Source of the DNA: Hirschia sp.
Lineage (GTDB): Bacteria > Pseudomonadota > Alphaproteobacteria > Caulobacterales > Hyphomonadaceae
Length of the DNA: 64,000 nt
Assembly (NCBI GenBank): GCA_002709235.1
Contig: PAQI01000021.1
Span: forward strand, 56,132-120,131
Reading direction: 5' to 3'
Shown here: piece by piece, positions 47,007 through 56,100 of the stretch
Position numbering within the stretch: the first letter of the stretch is position 1
How the letters are laid out: every line of letters starts with the position of its first letter
Notes under the pieces: generated by a model
The model's database searches: none
What the model was told of the DNA's origin: nothing
The model's input: the letters and a program-made list of their open reading frames with translations, nothing else
Position numbers and translations under genes: made by a program

Positions 47007-48434
47007 TTATTGGTCTCCTTCCTGCAATTCTTGCCATTGGAATTCTTCTGGTTTGAATGCGGCAAACAAAAGGACGCACACCATCGAAACCATGGCCGCG
47101 ATGAGAGAGGCCACATACCATCCGATGGAAAAATAAGACCACAATCCAATGCCGCTGCCCAGAACCATGGCGCTGATTGCACCCAGCCTTGAGGCGCGTT
47201 TCCAATAAAGGCCCGTAACAATGGGCCAGATCATCGAAGCGACCAGTGGTCCGGCGAAGAACAGAACGGACGCCAGTGTGCCGATGCGCGGAAGACATAC
47301 GGCCCATGCTCCAATCCCGAGCGCCAGAGTGATCATCTGCGCAGCGTTTTTCAATTCGGCCGGCTTGGCGGTGGGACGTGCAATCCGCCTGTAGATGTCT
47401 TCGGTGATGAGGTCTGAGGTTGCAGCCAGCAGGCTGTCGATACTGGAGGCAAGTGAACAGAAGACCACGATGAAGATCGCGATGGCACCAACTGATCCAA
47501 GGACATTGGCGATTACCAGTGGCCCGACCATGTCTGCGCTCGGTACAGCTACTCCAAGTGCTCCTGATGCCAGTGCGACAAAACCGGCGGCGATCGGTAT
47601 GGGGAACCAGACCAGGCCAGCGATGATAAAGGCGCGTTGCCCGACGCCTTCGCGAAACGCAAAAGCGCGGCTCCACCAGACATTGTTGTGAAAGACCTCG
47701 CCAAGCCCGAACAGGAGATTGTTGAAAATCGCGATCAAGGCGGCAGGAAACAGAACGTCCAGCAAGGCAGGGCTATTAGCCGTCAGGTTTGTGTGAATCT
47801 CGGCCATGCTGACCTTGGACAGGACAGCAAACCCGGCGATGACGATCCCCACAATGATAATCACGCTCTGGATGAAGTCTGTCCCGATCACGGCGTAAAG
47901 CCCGCCACGCATGGTGTAGAGGACGCACACGGCGAGGATGACACTCATCCCATAGACATATGGAATGCCTGCGAGTGCATTGAGGACGATACCGCCCGCC
48001 ATTGCCATCGAAACCAGCCAGGTCAGGCTGTAGAAGAGAGTGAAGACAAGAAAAATGCCCCAGGCGACGCGGCCATATCGAAGCCGCATGAAGTCGCCTG
48101 ATGTATACCCGTTGGGCATCAGCTTGCGAATGCGTTTGGCTATGGGTGCGAACAGGAACAAGCCGAAGGACGCTGTGGAATAGGCCAGCATGCCCCAGAT
48201 TCCCAATTGCAACGCAAATTGAGGGGCAAGCATAGTGGTGTTTGATGTGATCCAGGTTGCTGCAGCTGTGGCGGATGCCAGTGCGAGCCCGACATTGCGT
48301 CCTGCTAGCGCGTGATCCTCGAAGGACTTGTTCTTGCGACCCCAGTAGACACCAAGCCCGATCCAGAGAACGCTGAATATAGCGAGCAGGATCCAACCGG
48401 TGGTCGGGTTGAGAACGGCTTGCTCATCTGGCAT
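47007..48434 (-). CDS. Sodium/solute symporter (SSS family)
   Basis: 475 residues with about 13 membrane helices and an SSS-type core (ALAGRNVGLALASATAAATWI, NGYTSGDFMRLRYG, FCSLASSIDSLLAATSDLI). The last has the Ser/Thr sodium-site region. The substrate cannot be told from sequence. It is followed by the small membrane peptide and overlaps the upstream hypothetical gene by 11 bases, so the three are coupled. With the amino-acid enzymes downstream, an amino acid or ureido compound is plausible. Confidence 0.85.
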   Translation of the reverse strand: MPDEQAVLNPTTGWILLAIFSVLWIGLGVYWGRKNKSFEDHALAGRNVGLALASATAAATWITSNTTMLAPQFALQLGIWGMLAYSTASFGLFLFAPIAKRIRKLMPNGYTSGDFMRLRYGRVAWGIFLVFTLFYSLTWLVSMAMAGGIVLNALAGIPYVYGMSVILAVCVLYTMRGGLYAVIGTDFIQSVIIIVGIVIAGFAVLSKVSMAEIHTNLTANSPALLDVLFPAALIAIFNNLLFGLGEVFHNNVWWSRAFAFREGVGQRAFIIAGLVWFPIPIAAGFVALASGALGVAVPSADMVGPLVIANVLGSVGAIAIFIVVFCSLASSIDSLLAATSDLITEDIYRRIARPTAKPAELKNAAQMITLALGIGAWAVCLPRIGTLASVLFFAGPLVASMIWPIVTGLYWKRASRLGAISAMVLGSGIGLWSYFSIGWYVASLIAAMVSMVCVLLFAAFKPEEFQWQELQEGDQ

Positions 48435-48840
48435 TGCGCGCTCCCTTGATGATGACGAATATCGTCGCGAGTGTCGTTAATCCGCCGAGCAGCATCAGAT
48501 ATAGCGCGCGCTTCAATGATTGGTGGCGAACCTTGATTGTCAGGATGTCAGACGCGTTGGCGGCACTGTCCTCGAGGCGAAAATAGACGTCTCCTTCGGC
48601 GAGACCCGATACGAACAGTGCACGTCCCTTGCCCTGATACACGGTTACCGGATCAGAAAAATCAGCATTTCTGCTTCGTTGAAGGGTAATGTCAGCACCT
48701 TCCTCAGCTTCCCACTGCAATTGAAGGTAGCCAGCATCAATGCTCTGCAGGTCTTCAGTCTTGAACGAAGGCACTGAGGCAATAGAATTCAAGGGAGTGG
48801 AGGCTGCCAAAAGCAGCAACGCAGCAAGTCTGTGTCTCAT
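48424..48840 (-). CDS. Exported or membrane-anchored protein of unknown function
   Basis: 138 residues from the ATG at 48840. A signal peptide (MRHRLAALLLLAASTPLNSIA) is followed by a beta-rich region that resembles a fibronectin-III-like fold, and a C-terminal membrane segment (ALYLMLLGGLTTLATIFVII). It would sit in the periplasm anchored by the C-terminus. First gene of the symporter operon; possibly an external partner of the transporter. Not recognised further. Confidence 0.55.
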   Translation of the reverse strand: MRHRLAALLLLAASTPLNSIASVPSFKTEDLQSIDAGYLQLQWEAEEGADITLQRSRNADFSDPVTVYQGKGRALFVSGLAEGDVYFRLEDSAANASDILTIKVRHQSLKRALYLMLLGGLTTLATIFVIIKGARNAR

Positions 48841-49034
48841 GAGAATCAAAAATGCGCAGGCTTGGAACGCGCAGAATGTTTGTGTTTGCTGTTCAGGGCT
48901 CAGAGTGCGGCGTGGTTAACATGGTGTTACTGCAAATGTACACCGCAAGTCGCAATTTGATTTCAGCTGATGATATCCGAAGGATCTTTTGGGGTTGATG
49001 TCAATGGGCTGTCTAGCGTGCGTTACATCGCAGC
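48841..49034. other. Intergenic region with a CtrA-like near match
   Basis: Divergent region between the symporter operon (minus) and the B12 riboswitch (plus). TTAA at 48916-48919, 7 bases, TTAC at 48927-48930 is one base away from the CtrA consensus. No other structure is evident to 49034. Confidence 0.3.
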
Positions 49035-49063
49035 TTGACGCCGGAATACGCCTTGGTCATAAG
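49035..49063 (+). promoter_or_regulatory. Candidate promoter of the cobalamin riboswitch transcript
   Basis: TTGACG at 49035-49040, 17 bases, CATAAG at 49058-49063, putting the start near 49070, right at the beginning of the riboswitch core. Confidence 0.5.
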
Positions 49064-49065
49064 GG

Positions 49066-49230
49066 CGCTGACGGTGCTTCCTTTGGGGAGCGAAAAGGGA
49101 ATTCGGTTGGAATCCGAAACTGTGCCCGCAACTGTAAGCTGGGAACCGGTCGTCGACATGCCACTGGAGGAATATCCTCCGGGAAGGCGACGACAGGTGA
49201 AGATCAGCAAGTCAGGAGACCTGCCGTCAC
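49066..49230 (+). ncRNA. Cobalamin (AdoCbl) riboswitch
   Basis: Has the hallmark elements in order: ACGGTGCTTCC near 49071, the GAAAAGGGAA segment at 49092-49101, GCCCGCAACTGTA at 49124-49136, GGGAAGGCGACGACAGG around 49181-49197, and the B12 box AGTCAGGAGACCTGCC at 49210-49225. A downstream stem TTCCCCG/CGGGGAA (49239-49245 with 49266-49272) and a CACCGG/CCGGTG hairpin near 49305 may form the expression platform. Cobalamin should reduce expression of btuB and the downstream transporter. Confidence 0.93.
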
Positions 49231-49387
49231 GTCGTTCGTTCCCCGGCCGGGTCCAGCCGCAGGGGCGGGGAATATCTTCCTTTGAAACGACTAGAGGTCC
49301 TCCATCGCACCGGCAATTTGCCCGGTGGGACTTTGGTTGTGTCATGCGTGCTGTCGATGCGGTGCGTCATCGGAAGAAACAAAGTCG

Positions 49388-51277
49388 ATGAAAACCCGAA
49401 ATCTATTTACCAGCGCAGCATTGATTTCAGTGCTGGCCGTACCCGCTTTTGCGCAGGAAGTAACAGAGGATCGTCAGGATCTGATCACTGTTACAGGCTT
49501 GCGTCCTGTGCAGATTGATGACGTGACGGCATCGGTGACCGTGCTGGATGCTGATCTGCTGTCAGTGCGCGGATCGCCCTACCTGGCGGACCAGCTGCGG
49601 GCTGTTCCGGGCGTCGCTGTATCGCGCTCCGGCGCGGTAGGTGGACTGACACAGGTGCGTATGCGTGGCGCTGAAGCCAATCACACGCTGGTCCTTGTTG
49701 ATGGGATTGAGGTCTCTGACCCGGTCACAGGTGAGACAGACTTCGGGCTGTGGTCAGGTCTTGAAGCCCAACGCATAGAGATCGTCAGGGGCGAACAATC
49801 CGTCCTGTACGGATCGGATGCCATCGGGGGTGTCGTAGCTGTCACGACCGGCGGCGAAGGCGCGCGAGGTCTGGTAGAGATCGGGTCTCGTGATACACGC
49901 CGCGGTGTTGCTGCATATGATGCGGCTTTCGGTCAGCACAGATTGGGTGCTTCCTTATCCGGTTTCACTACTGAAGGCGTGGATACGTCCGGACGAGGAG
50001 CAGAAAAAGACGGGTCTGAAGACTGGTCTGGTGTCCTGCGTGGGGGCTTTGCGCTTGGCGGAGACTGGGGCGTGTCGGCGCTTGCTCGCTATGGTGAGTC
50101 AATGACGCAGACAGATCCGGACCTGGATTTCGATGGCCGACTGGACAATGCTGATCGGGAGACTGAATCTCAGCAATCTCTCATTGGGGTGTCGCTTGGT
50201 GGATCGACTGGGCCGATATCGCATGCAATTCGCGCGAACTGGTCGGAAGTCCAGCGCGAAAATCTGGCCGATGGTGCCTATGTCGATGACACCACCGGCA
50301 CGCGCACAAAGCTGTCTTATTCACCAGCCTATGCATTCGAAACCGGGAATGCATCTCACGACGTGGCAGCAATCATTGATTTTGAGTCCGAAGAATATGA
50401 GCGTCGTTCAAACGATGTCTTGTTTGGCGATCCCAACCAGTCTCAGAAGTTTGAAACGTTTGGAGTGGGGGCAGAGTATCGGTTTTCCATAGCCGGTTTT
50501 GCAGCGAATGCTTCGGTGCGCCAGGATGACAATGATGGCCGCTTTAAGGACGCTACAACATGGCGGGTTGGTGCAGCCTATGCTTTCAACTTTGGCGGCA
50601 AGCTTCGCGCAAGCATTGGTGAAGGCGTCAAGAACCCGACCTTTACCGAATTGTTTGGCTATTACCCCGCAACCTTTATCGGCAATCCTGACCTGACGCC
50701 GGAAACGTCTCAGAGCTATGAAATCGGATGGGATCAGACGATTGGTCCTTTCAGTGCCTCGCTGACTTATTTCTCGGCTGAACTGGACGATGAAATCTAT
50801 ACGGCGTTCAGCTTCGATCCGGATACTTTCCTTTATCTCTCCACACCCCTCAACCGGGTAGGTGCCAGTGAACGCGATGGCGTGGAATTGGCGGCCAACT
50901 GGCAGGTCAATGAACAGTTCGGCATTTCGGCCATGGCCAGCAAGGTGGAATCCACAAGCGATTCCGGTATCGACGAAATCCGCGTGCCTGAATGGACGGC
51001 ATCATTGTCGGCAGACTGGGTATCCAGCCAGCGTGAAGGCCTGCGATATGGCGTTGCAGCTGATTACGTGGGGGAGCAGCTGGATACCGATTTTGGGACC
51101 TATGCAACCGTGACGCTTGATGAATATGTCCTGCTGTCAGCATCGGCGGATCTGCCGCTGAATGAGCGACTGGCCTTTACAATGAGAGCAGAAAACCTGT
51201 TGGACGAAGAAGTCACGGATGTGTTCGGATATTATGGACCGGGTGCTGCGTTCTTTATCGGCTTCAGATTGAGATAG
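49388..51277 (+). CDS. btuB: TonB-dependent cobalamin receptor BtuB
   Basis: 629 residues from MKTRNLF at 49388. Signal peptide ends at VPAFAQ; the TonB box is DLITVTG, then a plug domain (LADQLRAVPGVAVSRSG) and a 22-strand barrel that ends in aromatic-Arg/Leu-Arg (FIGFRLR). Outer-membrane B12 importer, confirmed by the riboswitch upstream and the btuFCD genes downstream. Confidence 0.92.
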   Translation: MKTRNLFTSAALISVLAVPAFAQEVTEDRQDLITVTGLRPVQIDDVTASVTVLDADLLSVRGSPYLADQLRAVPGVAVSRSGAVGGLTQVRMRGAEANHTLVLVDGIEVSDPVTGETDFGLWSGLEAQRIEIVRGEQSVLYGSDAIGGVVAVTTGGEGARGLVEIGSRDTRRGVAAYDAAFGQHRLGASLSGFTTEGVDTSGRGAEKDGSEDWSGVLRGGFALGGDWGVSALARYGESMTQTDPDLDFDGRLDNADRETESQQSLIGVSLGGSTGPISHAIRANWSEVQRENLADGAYVDDTTGTRTKLSYSPAYAFETGNASHDVAAIIDFESEEYERRSNDVLFGDPNQSQKFETFGVGAEYRFSIAGFAANASVRQDDNDGRFKDATTWRVGAAYAFNFGGKLRASIGEGVKNPTFTELFGYYPATFIGNPDLTPETSQSYEIGWDQTIGPFSASLTYFSAELDDEIYTAFSFDPDTFLYLSTPLNRVGASERDGVELAANWQVNEQFGISAMASKVESTSDSGIDEIRVPEWTASLSADWVSSQREGLRYGVAADYVGEQLDTDFGTYATVTLDEYVLLSASADLPLNERLAFTMRAENLLDEEVTDVFGYYGPGAAFFIGFRLR

Positions 51278-51281
51278 CTTG

Positions 51282-52124
51282 ATGTTCAAGGCGGCCGTTT
51301 CTTTCCTCATTTGTATCGCGGCGCTGGCGAGCTGTCAGTTTCAGGCGGGCAATGAGGAGGCAATGGCCGCCAATGGACGTCCCATGCGTATTGTTTCACT
51401 GGATTATTGCGCGGATCAATATGTGCTGGCTCTGGTAGATCGTGAGCAGATCCTTGCCTTGTCGCCAGATTCTCAAAAGAGCTTTTCGTTCTTGAAAGAC
51501 AAGGCAAAGGGCATTCGGCAGGTGCGCCCCAATGCCGAGGATATATTGGCCATGCAGCCTGATCTGGTGGTTCTATCCTATGGGGGTGGGCCCAAGGCGG
51601 CTGACTTTTTCAAACGTGCGGGAGTACCTGTTGCGCAAGTCGGCTGGGCCAATGATCTGAGCGCTGTTCGTTCTGTGCTCGAAGATATGTCTGCAGCGTT
51701 GGCGGCAGAGGAAAGAGGGCGAGCGCTGTTGGATGATTTCGACAGGAGACTTGCCAAGATCGAACCACAGGCTACGCCGCGAACGGTCATGTATCTGACC
51801 GCTGGCGGCGTGACTTCCGGTTCTGGCACGCTGATCGATGAAATGTTCAGGGCGGCAGGACTTCTCAATTTTGAAACATCTACTGGCTGGCGCTCCATTC
51901 CACTGGAGAGGCTTGCGGTTGAACAGCCGGATATTGTGGCACCGGCATTTTTCAGCGCCGATACGTTAAGTCAGAATGGGTGGAGTGCGGCGCGTCATCC
52001 CGTCGCGATGCGCCAATTGCAGCAAAAGCCGGTCGTTGAACTGGATAGCGCGTGGACAAGCTGCGGTGCGTGGTTTCTCATTAATGGGATTGAAGCCCTG
52101 GCAAATGCGGAGATGAGCCCATGA
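51282..52124 (+). CDS. btuF: Cobalamin ABC transporter substrate-binding lipoprotein BtuF
   Basis: 280 residues from the ATG at 51282. Lipoprotein signal with lipobox LASC (Cys about 18), then an Fe3+/B12-type periplasmic binding fold (MRIVSLDYCADQYVLAL, QPDLVVLSYGGG, FNFETSTGW-like region). It starts 4 bases after btuB and overlaps btuC by 4 bases (ATGA). Confidence 0.85.
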   Translation: MFKAAVSFLICIAALASCQFQAGNEEAMAANGRPMRIVSLDYCADQYVLALVDREQILALSPDSQKSFSFLKDKAKGIRQVRPNAEDILAMQPDLVVLSYGGGPKAADFFKRAGVPVAQVGWANDLSAVRSVLEDMSAALAAEERGRALLDDFDRRLAKIEPQATPRTVMYLTAGGVTSGSGTLIDEMFRAAGLLNFETSTGWRSIPLERLAVEQPDIVAPAFFSADTLSQNGWSAARHPVAMRQLQQKPVVELDSAWTSCGAWFLINGIEALANAEMSP

Positions 52125-53107
52125 GATATGCGCTTGTTCCCGGATTGCTCGTGGCGTCCCTTATCTCGCTGTTTCTGGCGTGCCTGCTGGGGTCAACACC
52201 GATTTCGGCTGGGCAGGTGATGAGTGCGGTGTTCGGGCTTTCGGATGCTTCAGTGCAGATCATAGTCTGGGAAATCAGATTGCCGCGCGCGTTGGCAGCC
52301 TGGATTGCGGGGGCGGCTTTGGGCGCTTCTGGTGCGGCGTTGCAGGGGTTATTGCGAAATCCACTTGCAGAACCAGGAGTATTGGGCGTCACAGCCTGCG
52401 CCAGCTTAGGGGCGGCGTTCACAATCCATTATGGGCTGGTTGCAGTGTTCGCCTTTGCGCTGCCATTGGGAGCACTAGCAGGTGCCTTGGCAGCGACGGC
52501 GTTGATTGCATTTGCGGCCATGAAAAACCATTCTTCTGTTGCATTGATTCTTGCCGGTATCGGGCTTTCCAGCCTTGCGACTGCAGTCATGGCGCTTCTC
52601 ATGAATCTGGCACCAAACCCATTCACGCTGTCAGACATGATCAACTGGATGCTGGGCTCCGTTGCCAATCGCAGCCTTGCTGACATCAGATTATCCATAC
52701 TCCCCATTCTGATTGGTATGGCTCTGCTTTATAGCGGAAGACGGGGGCTCTCAGCGCTGACTCTAGGCGAAGAAGCAGCGATGGGGATTGGTGTCGATGT
52801 GAAGCGAGTCCGCATTCTGATCGTATTGGGAGCCGGGCTTGCCACAGGTGGTGCGGTGGCGCTGGCTGGCGCGATCGGTTTTGTAGGCATTGCCGCGCCA
52901 CATATCATTCGTCCATTCGTTAAACATGATTCCGGTAGGGCCTTGGTTCCATCTGCGATCCTCGCTGGGTTGATACTCGTTCTGGCTGATATCGGTGTGC
53001 GCCTTCTTCCCACGACAAGTGAGCTCAAGCTTGGGGTTGTCGCTGCTTTGCTTGGTGCGCCGGTGTTTGTGTGGATCGCGTTGCAGAGGCGGGGGCTACA
53101 TGAGTGA
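52121..53107 (+). CDS. btuC: Cobalamin ABC transporter permease BtuC
   Basis: 328 residues of the FecCD family, about nine or ten helices. IRLPRALAAWIAGAALGASG, ALQGLLRNPLAEPGVLGV and GFVGIAAPHIIRPFVKHD are family motifs; the last forms the ATPase contact. Overlaps btuD by 8 bases. Confidence 0.9.
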   Translation: MRYALVPGLLVASLISLFLACLLGSTPISAGQVMSAVFGLSDASVQIIVWEIRLPRALAAWIAGAALGASGAALQGLLRNPLAEPGVLGVTACASLGAAFTIHYGLVAVFAFALPLGALAGALAATALIAFAAMKNHSSVALILAGIGLSSLATAVMALLMNLAPNPFTLSDMINWMLGSVANRSLADIRLSILPILIGMALLYSGRRGLSALTLGEEAAMGIGVDVKRVRILIVLGAGLATGGAVALAGAIGFVGIAAPHIIRPFVKHDSGRALVPSAILAGLILVLADIGVRLLPTTSELKLGVVAALLGAPVFVWIALQRRGLHE

Positions 53108-53873
53108 ACTGCATGCTGAAAACATCACGATAGTAGCTGGAGACGCGCTGCTCGTGAACAATGTCTCGCTTCAGATCCGGTCTGGAGAAATGGTGGCGCT
53201 TCTTGGTCCAAATGGTGCTGGCAAATCATCCCTGATGCGTGCTCTGGCAGGGATTGCACTTCCGAAAGCTGGACGGGTAATATTTGACGAGCGGGACGTG
53301 TCGTCTGCGTCGGTTGAGTGGCGGGCGAGGTGTATGACCTATCTGCCTCAACAGCGTGTCCTGGCTTGGCCGAACCGTGTCCGCGATATCGTATCTCTTG
53401 GACGGTTTGCGCATGGTGCCGCGATGGGAAGACTGAACGATTCAGATGCCCGGATTGTCGATAAGGCCATGCAAGATTGCGAGATTGATCATCTTGGCAA
53501 TCGATCAGCTGATACATTGTCTGGGGGTGAGCAGGCGCGAATGCATATTGCCCGCGCGCTGACAGCTCAGTCGAAATTGATTCTCGCTGATGAACCGGTG
53601 GCTGAGCTGGACCCCCGGCATCAATTGTCGGTCATAAACGTGCTGCGCCAATTTGTGCAGGCTGGCGGTGGTGGCCTGATCGTCCTGCATGATCTTGAGC
53701 TTGCAGCGCGCTATGCGGATCGCCTGGTTTTCATGAAAGACGGGGCAATTGTAGCCGAAGGTGCTCCTGAAGATGTGCTGACAGTGGAGCTTCTTGCAAA
53801 CGTGTATGGCGTTGAAGCCAGCATTAAAAACACAGAAACAGGGTTGAGCCTCACGATAGAGCGTCCATGTTAG
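53100..53873 (+). CDS. btuD: Cobalamin ABC transporter ATPase BtuD
   Basis: 257 residues from MSELHAEN at 53100. Walker A LLGPNGAGKSSL, signature LSGGEQARMHIARAL, Walker B ILADEPVAELDP. It completes the four-gene B12 import unit. The 139 bases after it hold no tRNA or obvious terminator before secE. Confidence 0.92.
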   Translation: MSELHAENITIVAGDALLVNNVSLQIRSGEMVALLGPNGAGKSSLMRALAGIALPKAGRVIFDERDVSSASVEWRARCMTYLPQQRVLAWPNRVRDIVSLGRFAHGAAMGRLNDSDARIVDKAMQDCEIDHLGNRSADTLSGGEQARMHIARALTAQSKLILADEPVAELDPRHQLSVINVLRQFVQAGGGGLIVLHDLELAARYADRLVFMKDGAIVAEGAPEDVLTVELLANVYGVEASIKNTETGLSLTIERPC

Positions 53874-54012
53874 CGACATAAAGTCAGCGGTCGGATTCTT
53901 CTATCTTGAGTTTCGGTCATGTTTTTGGCGGGCAGGGCATGGACGTGGGCGCTATCATGGCGTAAACACCCCCACTTCGATATCCCCCACAATTGGGAAA
54001 AGACGATAGCTC

Positions 54013-54219
54013 ATGGCAGAGACCAAGAAGCGCACGGGCCCTGTGGAATTTGTGAATCAGGTCCGAGCCGAAGGTAGAAAAGTCACCTGGACATCGCGTC
54101 AGGAAACCATTGCGGCAACCATCATGGTGTTGATCATGGTGGTGCTTGCATCGGTTTTCTTTCTGGTCACCGATCAGGTGACATCGTGGGTGGTGAAAAT
54201 GATCACGGGGATTGAGTAA
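54013..54219 (+). CDS. secE: Preprotein translocase subunit SecE
   Basis: 68 residues. Single-helix SecE: an amphipathic start (FVNQVRAEGRKVTWTSRQE) and a membrane segment (TIMVLIMVVLASVFFLVTDQV). Stabilises the SecYEG channel. nusG follows 2 bases later. No tRNA-Trp gene lies upstream, unlike many proteobacteria. Confidence 0.92.
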   Translation: MAETKKRTGPVEFVNQVRAEGRKVTWTSRQETIAATIMVLIMVVLASVFFLVTDQVTSWVVKMITGIE

Positions 54220-54221
54220 GA

Positions 54222-54761
54222 ATGGCCGACGCCAAGTGGTACATCGTTCACGCCTATTCCAACTTCGAGAAGAAGGTGGCTCAGGCCATCCGCGACCAGG
54301 CGGAACTGCGTGGATTTGAAGACCTTTTTGAAGAGATCGAGGTCCCGACCGAAGAGATCGTCGAGGTTGTTCGCGGCAAGAAGAAGACCAAGGAGTCTAC
54401 CTTCATGCCGGGTTATGTTCTGGTGAAAATGCGCCTGACGGATGACGCATATCACCTGATCAAGGACACGCCGAAGGTTACGGGGTTTCTGGGTGCGGAA
54501 GGCGGCAAGAAGCCTCTGCCTGTGCCTCAGTCTGAAGTTGATCGTATCATGGGCCGCAAGTCGGAAGAGGGCGAGCGCCCGCGTCCGCAGATGGCTTTCG
54601 AGATCGGCGAGAAGGTCAAGGTCATGGACGGCCCGTTTGCGTCCTTTGAAGGATCTGTTGAGGAGGTCGACGAAGATACGGGCCGCCTCAAGGTTACAGT
54701 TTCAATCTTTGGTCGGGAAACCCCGGTCGAATTGGAATATGATCAGGTGGAGAAGGCCTAG
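54222..54761 (+). CDS. nusG: Transcription antitermination factor NusG
   Basis: 179 residues. N-terminal NGN domain (WYIVHAYSNFEKKVAQAIRD, MPGYVLVKM) and C-terminal KOW domain (GEKVKVMDGPFASFEGSVEE). Binds RNA polymerase and links it to Rho or the ribosome. Confidence 0.96.
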   Translation: MADAKWYIVHAYSNFEKKVAQAIRDQAELRGFEDLFEEIEVPTEEIVEVVRGKKKTKESTFMPGYVLVKMRLTDDAYHLIKDTPKVTGFLGAEGGKKPLPVPQSEVDRIMGRKSEEGERPRPQMAFEIGEKVKVMDGPFASFEGSVEEVDEDTGRLKVTVSIFGRETPVELEYDQVEKA

Positions 54762-54790
54762 GCCTTGTTCGGTTGATCAAAATTAGCGGT

Positions 54791-54830
54791 GTGGGAGGCA
54801 GCACGTAAGTCCATGTGTCTGCCGTACCAC
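54791..54830 (+). promoter_or_regulatory. Structured leader of the rplK-rplA operon
   Basis: In the 149-base nusG-rplK gap, GTGG/CCAC (54791-54794 with 54827-54830) encloses GGCAG/CTGCC (54797-54801 with 54819-54823) and CACGT/ATGTG (54802-54806 with 54813-54817), with an asymmetric GA/GTA internal loop. Such a leader is the expected site for feedback by L1. Confidence 0.5.
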
Positions 54831-54910
54831 GCCATCCCTGTCGTGTTGAGCGCGTTCCGGAAATCCGGTTTGCGAGCAATGCGCGCTTCGCGTTTTAGAA
54901 TGAGGGAATC

Positions 54911-55339
54911 ATGGCGAAGAAACTACTCGGGCAGCTGAAGCTGCAAATCCCTGCTGGTGCGGCGAACCCGTCTCCACCAGTCGGTCCTGCGCTGGGTCAG
55001 CGCGGTATCAACATTATGGAATTCTGTAAGGCGTTCAACGCCAAGACGCAGGAAATGGAAAAAGGGATGCCGATCCCGGTAGTCATCGAGTACTATCAGG
55101 ACAAGTCCTTCACGTTCACCACCAAGACGCCACCAGCAAGCTTCTATCTGAAGCGTGCCGCGAAGCTTCAAAAGGGTGGGCAGACGCCTGGTCGTGCTGT
55201 TGCTGGTACGGTCACGATGAGCCAGTGCCGCGAAATCGCTGAAGCCAAACTGGCAGACCTCAACACGGACAATGCGGATCAGGGTGCGAAAATCATCGCC
55301 GGTTCCGCGCGTGCCATGGGCCTGCAGGTGACGGAGTAA
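54911..55339 (+). CDS. rplK: 50S ribosomal protein L11
   Basis: 142 residues. [20 protein letters not shown] is the proline-rich N-domain region and [20 protein letters not shown] part of the RNA-binding C-domain. Forms the GTPase-associated centre with 23S rRNA. rplA follows 4 bases later. Confidence 0.97.
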   Translation: MAKKLLGQLKLQIPAGAANPSPPVGPALGQRGINIMEFCKAFNAKTQEMEKGMPIPVVIEYYQDKSFTFTTKTPPASFYLKRAAKLQKGGQTPGRAVAGTVTMSQCREIAEAKLADLNTDNADQGAKIIAGSARAMGLQVTE

Positions 55340-55343
55340 TATC

Positions 55344-56048
55344 ATGGTGAAGCTAGCAAAACGTACGGCTGCGGCTCGTGCAAATATAGACGCTGACAAG
55401 GCCTACACTGTTGAAGAAGCTGTGGGCCTCGTCAAAAGCAATGCAACTGCCAAATTCGATGAGACTGTTGAACTGGTGGTGGCGCTTGGGGTTGACCCAA
55501 AATACGCGGATCAGATGGTGCGTGGCGTGGTCAACCTGCCAAATGGAACTGGTAAGGATCTTCGCGTTGCTGTTTTTGCACGCGATGCCAAGGCGGAAGA
55601 AGCGCGTGCAGCGGGTGCCGAAGTTGTTGGTGCTGAGGACCTCATGGAAGAGGTTCAGAGCGGCCGCATGGATTTCGACCGCGTGATTGCAACACCTGAC
55701 ATGATGGCTGTTGTTGGTCGTCTGGGTAAAGTGCTTGGTCCTCGTGGCCTGATGCCTAACCCGAAAGTCGGAACGGTAACGCCAAATGTTGCTCAAGCCG
55801 TCAAGGACGCCAAAGGCGGTGCGGTTGAGTTCCGTGTCGAGAAGGCTGGTATTGTGCATGCGGGTGTTGGCAAGGCGTCCTTTACGGAACAGGCCCTTGT
55901 GGAAAACGCGCGCGCGCTGATCACGGCACTTAGTAAGGCCAAGCCTTCCGGTGCCAAGGGCGCTTACTTCAAGAAAGTCGCCATGAGCTCAACAATGGGC
56001 CCAGGTGTTAAGATTGATACGCAATCAGCACTTGCAACTGACGTTTAA
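55344..56048 (+). CDS. rplA: 50S ribosomal protein L1
   Basis: 234 residues, with the signature [19 protein letters not shown]. Stalk protein and probable translational repressor of its own operon. A hairpin (56070-56100) follows. Confidence 0.97.
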   Translation: MVKLAKRTAAARANIDADKAYTVEEAVGLVKSNATAKFDETVELVVALGVDPKYADQMVRGVVNLPNGTGKDLRVAVFARDAKAEEARAAGAEVVGAEDLMEEVQSGRMDFDRVIATPDMMAVVGRLGKVLGPRGLMPNPKVGTVTPNVAQAVKDAKGGAVEFRVEKAGIVHAGVGKASFTEQALVENARALITALSKAKPSGAKGAYFKKVAMSSTMGPGVKIDTQSALATDV

Positions 56049-56069
56049 TTGTGTATTAGAGGTAAATTC

Positions 56070-56100
56070 AGCGGGAGAGCGGCTTAGTCGTTTTCCCGCT
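56070..56100 (+). terminator. Terminator-like hairpin after rplA
   Basis: AGCGGGA at 56070-56076 pairs with TTCCCGCT at 56093-56100 (7 bp), then TTTCTC. The U-tract is short, so it may be a partial terminator that lowers read-through into rplJ. Confidence 0.5.

Noticed and set aside
53874..54012. A tRNA-Trp gene upstream of secE
   Set aside because: This is a common location in proteobacteria, but no cloverleaf or T-loop sequence is present in these 139 bases.
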